A DNA stretch of 64,000 nucleotides from Corynebacterium marinum DSM 44953 (GCF_000835165.1 NZ_CP007790.1:372001-436000), one strand, 5' to 3'. Shown: positions 1 to 11,111, counted from the stretch's first letter. Program-made: numbers and translations. Notes: generated by a model from the sequence alone, not told the origin.

Positions 1-659
1 GCGGCACCCTGCCCGTGGTAGCGCCCGTCCGCGTCGCAGTCTCGGGCCCACTGGACCACCAGTTCCTGCCCGTATGCCGCGACCTCCTCCTGCAGCCGGG
101 GAAGATGCTCCTCCAGTACCGACCCCCGCCACACGGTGGTGCGCACCTGCAGGTCGACGCCCGAAGAGGCCAGCAGCTCCAGGGAGCGCCAGGATGCCTG
201 CGCCACGGGCGGGGTGCAGCCGGTGGCGGCGGGCATGTCCCGCGGCAGGCCCTTCACATCCAGGCCGATCCAGTCCGGGGTGGTGGCGGGGTCGGCCAGC
301 AACCTCGTCAGCCGGTTCGGGGCGTACCCGCAGGTGTGCAGGCCGACCCGGAAACCCATCCGGTGGGTCGCGGCGATGGCCTCCGCCAACCCGGGGGAGG
401 CGGTGGGTTCCCCGCCGGAGATGACGAGGCCGTCGAGGAGGCCGCGGCGGGCGTCGAGAAGCTCCAGCACCTCTGCGAAAGTGTGCGCGCCGGACGTGAA
501 CTCCTGCAGGGAGGGGTTGTGGCAGTAGACGCATTTCAGCGGGCACCCCTGGGTGAAAGCGGTGGCGGTCAGCGTCCCCGGCCAGTCGGTCGCCGAGAAG
601 GGGATGATCCCGGCAACCGGCAGATCAGGCGTGGGCTTCGCTGTAGTAGAGGCGCTCAT
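1..659 (-). CDS. nrdG: Anaerobic ribonucleotide reductase-activating protein NrdG (C-terminus beyond window edge)
   Basis: Radical-SAM activase that installs the glycyl radical on NrdD. The reading frame starts at an ATG at 659 and runs off the left edge, so about 219 codons are visible. Residues 39-46 read CPLKCVYC, a CX3CX2C iron-sulfur ligand set, followed by HNPSLQEF. A GGEP motif of the radical-SAM fold lies further in. The start lies inside the last codons of nrdD in another frame, an overlap of about 35 bases, which implies translational coupling. Its place directly behind nrdD makes the assignment firm. Only the C-terminal end cannot be judged. Confidence 0.93.
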   Translation of the reverse strand, partial: MSASTTAKPTPDLPVAGIIPFSATDWPGTLTATAFTQGCPLKCVYCHNPSLQEFTSGAHTFAEVLELLDARRGLLDGLVISGGEPTASPGLAEAIAATHRMGFRVGLHTCGYAPNRLTRLLADPATTPDWIGLDVKGLPRDMPAATGCTPPVAQASWRSLELLASSGVDLQVRTTVWRGSVLEEHLPRLQEEVAAYGQELVVQWARDCDADGRYHGQGA

Positions 660-2451
660 GGAACTCCCCCTTCTTTCCCGTGTTGAAGCTGGAGACCGGG
701 CGGAAGTAGCCCATCACGCGGGTCCACATCTCGGTGGGGCCGCCGCACTGCGGGCACGCCGGGTGCTCCCCGGAGAGGTAACCGTGGTCGGTGCAGATGG
801 AGAACGTCGGGGTGACGGTGATGTACGGCAGCCGGAAGGTGCTCAGCGCGCGGCGGACCAGCGTCGCGCAGGCCTCGCCCGAGCTCATCGCCGCACCCAT
901 GTAGAGGTGCAGGACGGTGCCGCCGGTGTACCGGGCCTGCAGGTCCTCCTGGGCGGCGAGGGCGGCGAAGGGGTCCGGGGTGTGGGCGACGGGGAGCTGG
1001 GAGGAGTTCGTGTAATAGGGCTCCTCCGCGGTGCCCGCGTGGATGATGCCGGGGAACCGGCGGATGTCCTCCTTTGCCAGACGGTAGGTCGCTCCCTCCG
1101 CTGGGGTGGCCTCCAGGTTGAACAGGTGCCCGGTGGCTTCCTGCGCCTCGACCAGCAGGGTGTTGATGTGGTCCAGCAGCCGCAGCACCAGCTCGTGGCC
1201 CTGCGGGTCGCTCAGGTCGTAGGCGTCGGCGGTGAAGTTGCGCACCAACTCGTTGCAGCCGTTGACGCCGATGGTGGAGAAGTGGTTGTCCAGGCTGGGC
1301 AGCCATCGCTTCGTGTAGGGGTACAGGCCGCGGTCCATCTGCTCCGCGACGAAGTCGCGGCGCCGCTCGAGCGTGTCGACGCCCAGGTGGACCAGCTCCG
1401 TGACCCGCGCCAGGAGCGCCTCCTCGTCGCCGGCGTGCTGGTGGCCCAGACGGGAGCAGTTGAGTGTGACCACCCCGATGGAGCCGGTGAGCTCGGCGGA
1501 GCCGAACAGGCCGTTGCCGCGCTTGAGCAGCTCGCGCATGTCCAGCTGCAGGCGGCAGCACATCGAACGGATCATGCCCGGGTCGAGGTCGGAGTTGATG
1601 AAGTTCTGGAAGTAGGGCAGGCCGTACCGGGCGGTCATGTCGAACAGCGCGCGGGTGTTCTCTGACTCCCAGTCGAAGTCCCTGGTGATGTTGTAGGTGG
1701 GGATGGGGAAGGTGAAGGGGCGGCCGTCCGCGTCGCCCCGGCTCATCACCTCGATGAAGGCCCGGTTGACCAGGTCCATCTCGGCCTGGAGGTCGCCGTA
1801 GGTGAAGTCCACCGGTTCGCCGCCGATGAAGGGGACGTTGTCCTTCAGGTCCTCGGGGCAGGTCCAGTCGAAGGTCAGGTTGGTGAAGGGCGTCTGCGTG
1901 CCCCATCGGCTGGGCACGTTGAGGTTGAAGATGAACTCCTGCATGTACTGGAGCACCTGCGCGTAGGTGAGGTTGTCCAGCCGGATGAACGGTGCCATGT
2001 AGGTGTCGAAGGAGGAGAACGCCTGGGCGCCGGCCCATTCGTTCTGGAGGGTGCCCAGGAAGTTGACGATCTGCCCACAGGCCGAGGAGAAGTGCTTCGG
2101 CGGGGCGGAGGAGATGGTGCCCGGGACGCCGCCGAAGCCCTCCTCGAGGAGCTGGCGCAGGGACCATCCGGCGCAGTAGCCGGAGAGCATGTCAAGGTCG
2201 TGGATGTGGATGTCGCCGTCGCGGTGGGCTGCGCCGGCTTCCGGGGCGAATACGTGGTCGAGCCAGTAGTTGGCGACCACCTTGCCTGAGGTGTTGAGGA
2301 TCATTCCCCCGAGGGAGTAGTCCTGGTTGGCGTTGGCGTTGACGCGCCAGTCGGAGCGGTTGAGGTACTCGTCGATGGTGCTGGCCGGGTCGACTGCACG
2401 GGGGACGTCGGACACAGGGAGGTTCTCGTGGATGGTCACGGCATCCACCAT
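625..2451 (-). CDS. nrdD: Anaerobic (class III) ribonucleoside-triphosphate reductase NrdD
   Basis: Glycyl-radical enzyme that reduces ribonucleotides to deoxyribonucleotides without oxygen. The 608-residue protein has the class III core and ends with C553, H556, C566 and C569 (likely structural zinc ligands), then RVMGYF, where G581 is the expected radical glycine. At 608 residues, with sequence beginning directly in the catalytic barrel, it appears to lack the N-terminal ATP-cone that larger NrdD proteins use for allosteric control. The ATG at 2451 has no clear Shine-Dalgarno sequence. A strong NrdR box lies 78-93 bases upstream. It suggests the organism can make DNA precursors under anoxia. 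Confidence 0.95.
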   Translation of the reverse strand: MVDAVTIHENLPVSDVPRAVDPASTIDEYLNRSDWRVNANANQDYSLGGMILNTSGKVVANYWLDHVFAPEAGAAHRDGDIHIHDLDMLSGYCAGWSLRQLLEEGFGGVPGTISSAPPKHFSSACGQIVNFLGTLQNEWAGAQAFSSFDTYMAPFIRLDNLTYAQVLQYMQEFIFNLNVPSRWGTQTPFTNLTFDWTCPEDLKDNVPFIGGEPVDFTYGDLQAEMDLVNRAFIEVMSRGDADGRPFTFPIPTYNITRDFDWESENTRALFDMTARYGLPYFQNFINSDLDPGMIRSMCCRLQLDMRELLKRGNGLFGSAELTGSIGVVTLNCSRLGHQHAGDEEALLARVTELVHLGVDTLERRRDFVAEQMDRGLYPYTKRWLPSLDNHFSTIGVNGCNELVRNFTADAYDLSDPQGHELVLRLLDHINTLLVEAQEATGHLFNLEATPAEGATYRLAKEDIRRFPGIIHAGTAEEPYYTNSSQLPVAHTPDPFAALAAQEDLQARYTGGTVLHLYMGAAMSSGEACATLVRRALSTFRLPYITVTPTFSICTDHGYLSGEHPACPQCGGPTEMWTRVMGYFRPVSSFNTGKKGEFHERLYYSEAHA

Positions 2452-2496
2452 AAGTTGTAATTACAGATTTGAAGGTAATCACGATCGTCCCGATAG

Positions 2497-2512
2497 GCAC
2501 TACGGGTAGGTA
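2497..2512 (-). promoter_or_regulatory. Degenerate second NrdR box
   Basis: The bases CACTA and TAGGT flank a CGGG centre, a weak match to the NrdR palindrome. It is spaced 32 bases (about three helical turns) from the strong box at 2529-2544, the usual geometry for cooperative NrdR binding. On its own it would not be called. Confidence 0.35.
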
Positions 2513-2528
2513 CTGTTTTGAGTTACTG

Positions 2529-2544
2529 CCACAATATATAGTGT
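2529..2544 (-). promoter_or_regulatory. NrdR box upstream of nrdD
   Basis: CCACAATATATAGTGT matches the NrdR consensus ACACWAWATATWGTGT at 15 of 16 positions. NrdR is the ATP/dATP-sensing repressor of ribonucleotide reductase genes. The site is AT-rich in a GC-rich region and sits upstream of nrdD, so nucleotide-dependent repression of nrdDG is likely. Confidence 0.8.
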
Positions 2545-2761
2545 CGTCAGCCGGATATCGCCCGAAAGGCATGTCCACATCTGGGGCTTCCGGGCGGGCC
2601 GGGACGCCACCCCCTTCCGGGGTGGCAGGCGTTGTGGCGCACCGGTGATGTGTCAGTGATGCCCCACCGGGGGAGGGTGGGTGGTGGGTGGGCGGTGGGC
2701 GGGAGTGGCGGGGAAGGGGGCGGCGGGGTGCTCCGGTGGGCAAGTGGCGCGGGAAAGGGAT

Positions 2762-2790
2762 TTGGGCGGGAGGGCCGGGTGCTGTAGTGT
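2762..2790 (+). promoter_or_regulatory. Candidate rpsL promoter
   Basis: TTGGGC at 2762-2767 and TAGTGT at 2785-2790 are separated by 17 bases, acceptable for a corynebacterial housekeeping sigma factor. Transcription would begin near 2797 and leave a leader of about 180 bases before rpsL. Confidence 0.4.
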
Positions 2791-2977
2791 CAACTTCCAG
2801 TCCCACGTCTCCATGGTGGGAGCCTGCAGTTTTCCCCGTAAGCCAGCGAGAGCGGCCGACGGGTTTTCGCACGTTTAAAACTCGTGCGGCTAAGCGGCAG
2901 GCGAGAATGAAACTCTCAGCCAGTTTTCTCGGTCGGCTCATCCGGCCGGATAAGCCGATCAACACAGAAAGACGGAT

Positions 2978-3349
2978 ATGCCCACTATTCAGCAGCTGAT
3001 CCGCAAGGGTCGCCACGACAAGACCGCCAAGGTCAACGCCGCGGCCCTCAAGGGTTCCCCGCAGCGCCGTGGCGTGTGCACCCGCGTGTACACCACCACC
3101 CCGAAGAAGCCGAACTCCGCTCTGCGTAAGGTCGCCCGCGTGCGCCTCACCACCGGCATCGAGGTTTCCGCCTACATCCCGGGCGAAGGCCACAACCTGC
3201 AGGAGCACTCCATGGTGCTCGTCCGCGGCGGTCGTGTGAAGGACCTCCCGGGTGTTCGTTACAAGATCGTCCGCGGCACCCTCGACACCCAGGGTGTCAA
3301 GGACCGCAAGCAGGCCCGTTCCCGCTACGGCGCCAAGAAGGGACAGTAA
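2978..3349 (+). CDS. rpsL: 30S ribosomal protein S12
   Basis: Decoding-centre protein of the small subunit. The 123-residue length and the conserved blocks [17 protein letters not shown] and [15 protein letters not shown] identify it. The two lysines where streptomycin-resistance substitutions usually arise are both present as wild type. It opens a cluster with rpsG three bases downstream, then fusA and tuf, the classical str operon order. Confidence 0.98.
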   Translation: MPTIQQLIRKGRHDKTAKVNAAALKGSPQRRGVCTRVYTTTPKKPNSALRKVARVRLTTGIEVSAYIPGEGHNLQEHSMVLVRGGRVKDLPGVRYKIVRGTLDTQGVKDRKQARSRYGAKKGQ

Positions 3350-3352
3350 TCA

Positions 3353-3820
3353 ATGCGTAAGAACCGTGCACCCCAGCGTCCCGTAGTCAAGGACCCGGTC
3401 TACAGCTCCGAGCTCGTGACCCAGCTGGTCAACAAGGTCCTCCTGGACGGCAAGAAGTCCACCGCTGAGCGCATCGTCTACGGCGCCCTCGAGGCCTGCC
3501 GCGAGAAGACCGGTATCGATCCGGTCGGAACCCTCGAGAAGGCTCTGGGCAACATCCGCCCGGACCTCGAGGTCCGCTCCCGCCGTGTCGGCGGCGCCAC
3601 CTACCAGGTTCCGGTTGAGGTCCGCCCGGGCCGCTCCAACACCCTGGCACTGCGTTGGCTCGTCACCTTCACCCGTCAGCGCCGCGAGAACACCATGATC
3701 GACCGTCTGGCCAACGAGATCCTGGACGCGTCCAACGGTCTCGGCGCCTCCGTGAAGCGCCGCGAGGACGTCCACAAGATGGCCGAGGCCAACCGCGCCT
3801 TCGCCCACTACCGCTGGTAG
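3353..3820 (+). CDS. rpsG: 30S ribosomal protein S7
   Basis: Primary assembly protein of the 30S head that binds 16S rRNA. The product has 155 residues, normal for the family, begins MRKNRAPQR and ends in the typical NRAFAHYRW tail. It starts three bases after the rpsL stop, so the two are certainly cotranscribed. A GC-rich inverted repeat follows it before fusA. Confidence 0.98.
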   Translation: MRKNRAPQRPVVKDPVYSSELVTQLVNKVLLDGKKSTAERIVYGALEACREKTGIDPVGTLEKALGNIRPDLEVRSRRVGGATYQVPVEVRPGRSNTLALRWLVTFTRQRRENTMIDRLANEILDASNGLGASVKRREDVHKMAEANRAFAHYRW

Positions 3821-4134
3821 CAGGACAACAACCGCACATGGCCCAGCCGACAGCCGCAGACATGACCGATCTCTGCCGCCCCGCCTTTCTGACGGGCCGG
3901 CCGGGGCGGTCATGAGGCGACTCGTCGTTGGGCCTTTGGCGTGTTCAGGGGCAACCCCCGGAGCTTCGCAACCTGCGTGATCATTGGGTGTCGTAGGGCC
4001 GGATGCCGGGAAGAATTTTTCCCGCTGATGCCAGTACGGCCAATCAATGGCAGAATTGAACGAGAACTATCCACCGACGGCGTCTGCGGCATATCAGCCC
4101 CGGGCGTCTGAGATCTACAAGTTGGGGTAAGACT
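3821..4134 (+). other. rpsG-fusA intergenic region
   Basis: This 314-base gap contains the inverted repeat at 3876-3909 and a small hairpin, GGGAA pairing with TTCCC, at 4008-4023. I could not find a convincing -35/-10 pair for fusA. No coding region was recognised. Confidence 0.5.
3876..3909 (+). terminator. GC-rich inverted repeat after rpsG
   Basis: CCGCCCCG (3876-3883) pairs with CGGGGCGG (3902-3909). Outer bases CATGACC and GGTCATG extend the symmetry after a bulge. There is no T-tract, so it may act as a partial terminator or a processing site between rpsG and fusA. Confidence 0.45.
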
Positions 4135-6258
<2,124 letters not shown>

Positions 6259-6283
6259 CCGGAATGCTCCCCCGTCGGAGCCT

Positions 6284-6334
6284 GGACCCTGAGTGCTCCC
6301 CGACGCCCTGTGCCGGCGTCGGGAAGCAGGGTCC
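6284..6334 (+). terminator. Compound hairpin after fusA
   Basis: The outer arms GGACCCTG (6284-6291) and CAGGGTCC (6327-6334) enclose an inner perfect stem CCGACGCC (6300-6307) with GGCGTCGG (6315-6322). It follows the fusA stop by about 25 bases. It lacks a T-tract but is the strongest structure in the gap. Confidence 0.55.
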
Positions 6335-6472
6335 CGGATCCGACAACACGGGGAGGTAGCGGTCGGGCTGAGCAACCACCTTTCCCGAGGTGGCGGCTGA
6401 GCCGGCCGTTACCCCCTGTGAGATCCCGGATTCACAGCCGTGTCCGCACGGTCCGGAACCCCGGGCCGCGGT

Positions 6473-6501
6473 TTGAAAAAACAGCGGTAGAAATCTAGGA
6501 T
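6473..6501 (+). promoter_or_regulatory. tuf promoter
   Basis: TTGAAA at 6473-6478 and TAGGAT at 6496-6501 are separated by exactly 17 bases. This is one of the best sigma-A-type promoters in the window and fits tuf being transcribed strongly from its own promoter. Confidence 0.65.
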
Positions 6502-6627
6502 CGTGTAACTGGCACATTGTGAAGACGTCATTGACTCCGACCTGTCACAGGGGCGGGTGACGATGACGATTGTCAACCAACGTGGCTGCGAAGGTCGTAG
6601 CCACCATGAAGTCCAGGAGGACATACA

Positions 6628-7818
<1,191 letters not shown>

Positions 7819-7837
7819 CAACTTCTTGATCTGACCC

Positions 7838-7873
7838 AAAGGGTCCGGAGGAAATTTTCCTCCGGACCCTTTT
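7838..7873 (+). terminator. Intrinsic terminator of tuf
   Basis: A perfect 17-bp inverted repeat has its left arm beginning AAAGGGTCCGGAGG at 7838 and its right arm ending CCTCCGGACCCTTT at 7873. The arms end in A and T runs, so it can work in both directions. It is the clearest terminator of the window. Confidence 0.9.
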
Positions 7874-7893
7874 GGTATTTCCCCTCCACGGGG

Positions 7894-7899
7894 TATCTT
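7894..7899 (+). promoter_or_regulatory. -10 element of panD, leaderless geometry
   Basis: TATCTT ends exactly seven bases before the panD ATG. A TTGGTA at 7872-7877 could serve as -35 with a 16-base spacer. Transcription would start at or next to the A of the ATG, and there is no Shine-Dalgarno sequence. Confidence 0.55.
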
Positions 7900-7906
7900 C
7901 TTTCTC

Positions 7907-8317
7907 ATGCTCAGAACCATCCTCGGCAGCAAAATCCACCGCGCCACGGTCACCCAGGCAGACCTCAACTACGTGGGGTCCGTCACGGTCGACGCCGACC
8001 TGCTCGCGGCCGCCGGCCTCATCGAGGGCGAAAAGGTGGCCATCGTCGACGTCACCAACGGTGCCAGGCTGGAGACCTACGTCATCACCGGTCGCCCGGG
8101 CACCGGCGAGATCTGCATCAACGGTGCGGCGGCGCACCTGATCCACCCGGGCGACATCGTCATCCTCATCTCCTACCTGCAGGCCACCCTGGACGAGGCC
8201 CTCGAATACGAGCCGCGCATCGTCCACGTCGACGAGAACAACCGCATCGTCGCCCTGGGCAATGACATCGCCGAGGCCGTCCCGGGCTCCGACACCGTCT
8301 CCGCCCGGAACATCTAG
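7907..8317 (+). CDS. panD: Aspartate 1-decarboxylase PanD
   Basis: Makes beta-alanine from L-aspartate for pantothenate and coenzyme A. The 136-residue proenzyme shows [16 protein letters not shown] at the N-terminus and YVGS at residues 22-25; self-cleavage between G24 and S25 would create the pyruvoyl group. [10 protein letters not shown] and NGAAAHL are family signatures. It begins just after the tuf terminator and appears to be leaderless. The next gene starts five bases after its stop. Confidence 0.96.
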   Translation: MLRTILGSKIHRATVTQADLNYVGSVTVDADLLAAAGLIEGEKVAIVDVTNGARLETYVITGRPGTGEICINGAAAHLIHPGDIVILISYLQATLDEALEYEPRIVHVDENNRIVALGNDIAEAVPGSDTVSARNI

Positions 8318-8322
8318 CCGCC

Positions 8323-9039
8323 GTGCAGGACCCCCTGCGGATGCCGGGCGTCCTCGACGCCGTCCGCCGCGCGTGGGAGGGGCAGCCCGAGCTGTCCCTG
8401 CCCACCCTGTTCGGCATCCTGGCCAACCGGGGCGTCGGCTGGGGCGCGAGCGACGATGACCTCCTGCGTGTGCTGGCCACGGTCGAGCGCACCCATCCGG
8501 GGACGCTCCCGTTGTCCGGCTCCCGCGTCACCGCCCGTTACCTCCTGCTCACCCAAGGCCCCGAACACCGCGTGATGGTGGACCCGTGGCGGGTCGTCGT
8601 CCGCCGCCCCGGCGTGTCCGCGCAGCCCGGGGTGTGGGACTACGCCACGATCCGCCCCGCCTTCGTGGGTTCCCCGTTGGTGGTCACCTCTGCCGAGGGC
8701 ATCGACCACCGGCTGGGGGTGCTCAGCCGCATCTCGCTTCTCGACGCCGCCCCGCACTCCGCCGTCGCCGATCTCAGCGGCGTGCGGCGCCGCGACCTGG
8801 GCGACGCCGTGTACCTGGTGGCCCTCGACGACGGGTCGACTGTGGTGCTCTCCCACGGCTTCGACCGTTTCACCGCGGGTCGGCGCAGCCTGGAGCAGGA
8901 GTCCCTGGCCTGGGACACTCTGACGTCCTGCCGCCCGGGGCAGCCGCTGGTGGTGGGGCCCGCCGGGGGCGGACGCCCGCGGGAGTATGCGCAGGTGCGC
9001 GAGATTCTGCTCCTGGAGGATGAGCCGCTCGCGGACTGA
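8323..9039 (+). CDS. Conserved hypothetical protein downstream of panD
   Basis: A 238-residue protein starting at GTG 8323, five bases after panD; an in-frame ATG at 8341 is an alternative. It has no signal peptide, membrane segment or motif that I recognise. The sequence looks soluble, mixed alpha/beta and rich in Arg, Asp and Val, with a middle part DYATIRPAFVGSPLVV. The close spacing implies cotranscription with panD, but I would not infer a role in pantothenate synthesis. Its TGA stop directly abuts the stop of the convergent AmaP-like gene. Confidence 0.75.
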   Translation: MQDPLRMPGVLDAVRRAWEGQPELSLPTLFGILANRGVGWGASDDDLLRVLATVERTHPGTLPLSGSRVTARYLLLTQGPEHRVMVDPWRVVVRRPGVSAQPGVWDYATIRPAFVGSPLVVTSAEGIDHRLGVLSRISLLDAAPHSAVADLSGVRRRDLGDAVYLVALDDGSTVVLSHGFDRFTAGRRSLEQESLAWDTLTSCRPGQPLVVGPAGGGRPREYAQVREILLLEDEPLAD

Positions 9040-9597
9040 TCAGCGGCCGACGGGGTAGAGGTGCAGCCGGTAGACCGTGTCCAGTTCGATGCCGGGTACG
9101 GCGGCACGGAATTCGCGTTCACTCTGCCCGAGGACGGCCACCAGCGCGGGGACATCCGCATCGGGACGGGCATGGACGGTCAGCGTCATGGTCGGCCGGC
9201 CCCGGGAATCAGCCACGACGGCGTGGGCCGAGCCGACCCGCGGGTGCTCCTCCAGGTCCCGGGCGACGGCGTCGGCGAGGGCGGCGAGGTCGATCCCGAT
9301 GGTGCCGCGCTCATCGGAAGACGGCGAGAGCACCCGGTTGATGCGGTACCGGCGCACGTTGAGGGCGATGAGGAGTCCACCGAGGGCCGCGCTGAGCAGG
9401 AGAATGCCGGCGAGGACGAGGTCGAACCAGTCCTGCACCGGAGCCGAGCGCCAGGCGGAAAAGTCGATCCGGCCGGCGATCGCCTGGGCTAAGGGGACGT
9501 CGAGGAAGAGCCCGACTGTCCAGACACCGCCCGCCACGGCGGCCAGGCCCGTGAGAAGGGCGACGGCGCGGTCGATGAGCGAGATCCGGCGGTTCAC
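9040..9597 (-). CDS. AmaP-like alkaline shock membrane anchor protein
   Basis: Last gene of a six-gene minus-strand operon. The 185-residue protein starts at GTG 9597, overlapping the stop of the preceding gene by four bases (GTGA). Two hydrophobic segments (about residues 10-30 and 60-82) are followed by a cytoplasmic domain that begins ALNVRRYRINRVLSPSSD. This resembles AmaP, which tethers Asp23-family proteins to the membrane. The association with three Asp23-like genes and a DUF2273 gene supports this; the exact family remains an inference. Confidence 0.75.
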   Translation of the reverse strand: MNRRISLIDRAVALLTGLAAVAGGVWTVGLFLDVPLAQAIAGRIDFSAWRSAPVQDWFDLVLAGILLLSAALGGLLIALNVRRYRINRVLSPSSDERGTIGIDLAALADAVARDLEEHPRVGSAHAVVADSRGRPTMTLTVHARPDADVPALVAVLGQSEREFRAAVPGIELDTVYRLHLYPVGR

Positions 9598-10148
9598 CGC
9601 TGCACCCCCTCGTGGGAACGCAGCCGGACCCGGACGCTGAGGTCGAGGCCCAGGTCCGCCAACAGGCGGGTGAGGGCAGCGTCGACGGCGGGGGAGGGGT
9701 CGTCGACGGCGGGGCCGGCGGTGACGCTCACGGTGGCGCCGCGGCCGGTGACGTGGCCCGCGGCGTCCACGACCCCCGGCACGCGCAGCGCCGCAGCGGA
9801 GAGCAGGCGGGCGATGTCGACGGGCCGCACCCAGACGGAGGCCCCGGAGCTCCCGGAGACGGTCAGCTCCCGGTGGGTCCGGGTGCGGGGGCGGAACGCG
9901 ACCCACACGAGGAAGCCGCCGAGGAGGACGGCGCCGGCGCCGGCGGGCAGCATCCACGGCTGGAAGGTGGCCCCGGCGACGACGAGCATGACCGGGTCCA
10001 CCCAGCTCTCCCACCGGATGGAGCTGGAGTTGCGCAGCCACAGCTCCCGGGCGCAGACGGCCGCGACGGCCAGGAGGACCAACCCGGTGACCATCGCAGA
10101 GTAGCGGGCCCAGGGGTTCGCGCGCGGGGCGCGGCGGTCACCGGACAT
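9594..10148 (-). CDS. Membrane protein of the Asp23 operon (DUF6286-like)
   Basis: A 184-residue protein with a transmembrane segment at about residues 17-35 and another at about 65-85, followed by a soluble C-terminal domain of about 90 residues. It starts inside the tail of the upstream gene and ends by overlapping the AmaP-like gene. Position and topology match the DUF6286-type proteins seen in actinobacterial Asp23 operons. Its function is unknown; a part in envelope stress is inferred from context only. Confidence 0.72.
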   Translation of the reverse strand: MSGDRRAPRANPWARYSAMVTGLVLLAVAAVCARELWLRNSSSIRWESWVDPVMLVVAGATFQPWMLPAGAGAVLLGGFLVWVAFRPRTRTHRELTVSGSSGASVWVRPVDIARLLSAAALRVPGVVDAAGHVTGRGATVSVTAGPAVDDPSPAVDAALTRLLADLGLDLSVRVRLRSHEGVQR

Positions 10149-10596
10149 GGTGTCCCCTCACGGTGATCGGCCGCAGCGGCACCGGCGCGCGGGTGCGGGG
10201 CCGACTGACGGGGCCCGGGCGGACGGTGACGGGGCGGAGGACGGGGTGGCGCGGGTGGGCGTCGAGAAGCTCGGCGGTGACTGGCCGGCCGCGGACGACG
10301 GGGCCGACGACGACGTTGACGCGGGTGACGGTCAGCCCGGTGCAGTCCGCGACCCAGGCGGCGACGGTGGCGCGCACGGCTTCGGCGACGGCCGTCACAG
10401 GCGAGGGCCACACCACCGCGATGAACGCCTCGATGCTGCAGGTGCGGGCTGCGTTGTCGACGAGGACGTCGTAGCGCGGATAGCTGCGCCCCGCGGGCCG
10501 GTCGAGGCTGCGGCCCAGTTCGACGGTGCCGGGGACCGACGCCGCGGCCGCGGCCACGATGCGGGAGACCGCCCGGTCACTGATCTTCAGCCACAT
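10138..10596 (-). CDS. Asp23/Gls24-like envelope stress protein (third copy)
   Basis: A 152-residue protein with the Asp23-type layout: an ISDRAVSRIVAAAAASVPGT helix, a beta region and TRVNVVVGPVV near the end. The C-terminal 40 residues are Pro/Arg-rich and look disordered. It lies directly after the DUF2273 gene with no gap and overlaps the next gene by 11 bases. It is the most divergent of the three Asp23-like proteins in the operon. Confidence 0.75.
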   Translation of the reverse strand: MWLKISDRAVSRIVAAAAASVPGTVELGRSLDRPAGRSYPRYDVLVDNAARTCSIEAFIAVVWPSPVTAVAEAVRATVAAWVADCTGLTVTRVNVVVGPVVRGRPVTAELLDAHPRHPVLRPVTVRPGPVSRPRTRAPVPLRPITVRGHHVR

Positions 10597-10782
10597 CTAG
10601 CGTCGACCCCCGAGGTCGCGGAAGAAGGCCCGCAGGTCGATGCGCCGGTCCAGGTGCGCGCCGACGAGCCCGCCGACCGTGGCGAAGATGAGGGCGTAGG
10701 CCAGCCCCGCCCAGCCGCCGAGGATGACGGCGAAGGCCAGCGCCAGCCCGAGGAGGATGCCGGTCAGCGTGTTGCGTTTCAT
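10597..10782 (-). CDS. DUF2273 small integral membrane protein
   Basis: A 61-residue protein starting at ATG 10782 with a good GGAGGTG ribosome site. One or two hydrophobic stretches spanning about residues 8-42 are followed by the basic tail LDRRIDLRAFFRDLGGRR. Length, glycine-rich membrane segments and linkage to Asp23 genes fit DUF2273. In Gram-positive bacteria this small protein accompanies Asp23 and AmaP at the membrane. An upstream in-frame start would add an Arg-rich stretch and is unlikely. Confidence 0.8.
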   Translation of the reverse strand: MKRNTLTGILLGLALAFAVILGGWAGLAYALIFATVGGLVGAHLDRRIDLRAFFRDLGGRR

Positions 10783-11111
10783 GCGGCACCTCCGGCGGCG
10801 TCGGCGAAGTGCACGTCGACCGGCACGTCCAGCCACTGCGCGACGACGTCGCGCACCTTTGCCGCGACCTCCGCCAGGGGGCGCGGGCGGGCCAGATCGA
10901 CGACGAGGTGGACCTCCAGCGCGGAGGGGGTCCGGCGCAGCCCGTTCACGCGGTGCCGGGGGTAGAGCAGGGCGACCTCGCCGTAGCGGCCCGCGTGCAG
11001 GCCCGCGACCCCCGGGACGGCGAGAATGCCCGCGGCCAGGAGGTCGGCGAGGGCCCTGTCCACCGGAGGGGCGCTACTGGACGCGCGTGTGCTGCTCGGG
11101 TTGCTGGGCAT
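10779..11111 (-). CDS. Asp23/Gls24-like envelope stress protein (second copy)
   Basis: About 110 residues, covering VDRALADLLAAGILAVPGVAG through DVVAQWLDVPVDVHFAD, an Asp23-like fold. I chose the ATG at 11111, which lies inside the first asp23 gene but has a GAGGA ribosome site. A GTG at 11063 without one is the alternative. It overlaps the DUF2273 gene by four bases. The role is inferred from homology and the operon. Confidence 0.75.
   Translation of the reverse strand: MPSNPSSTRASSSAPPVDRALADLLAAGILAVPGVAGLHAGRYGEVALLYPRHRVNGLRRTPSALEVHLVVDLARPRPLAEVAAKVRDVVAQWLDVPVDVHFADAAGGAA

Larger units (their letters stand above)
2452..2977. other. Divergent intergenic region between nrdD and rpsL
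   Basis: This 526-base gap holds the NrdR boxes next to nrdD and a hairpin with 8-bp arms GCCACCCC (2606-2613) and GGGGTGGC (2619-2626). It also holds the candidate rpsL promoter and a small inverted repeat CGCACG/CGTGCG near 2868-2888 in the rpsL leader. The long antisense reading frame that crosses it has no recognisable product, and I see no gene here. Confidence 0.6.
6259..6627 (+). other. fusA-tuf intergenic region and tuf leader
   Basis: The 369-base gap holds the fusA hairpin in its first quarter and the tuf promoter at 6473-6501. From the predicted start near 6508, about 120 bases of untranslated leader precede tuf. No gene is seen. Confidence 0.6.

Noticed and set aside
2606..2626. 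Calling this hairpin the rpsL or nrdD terminator
   Set aside because: Both neighbouring genes are transcribed away from it, so it cannot end either of them.
2192..3208. Minus-strand open frame crossing from rpsL into nrdD
   Set aside because: It overlaps rpsL and nrdD in a different frame, and the translated product is low-complexity Pro/His/Arg.
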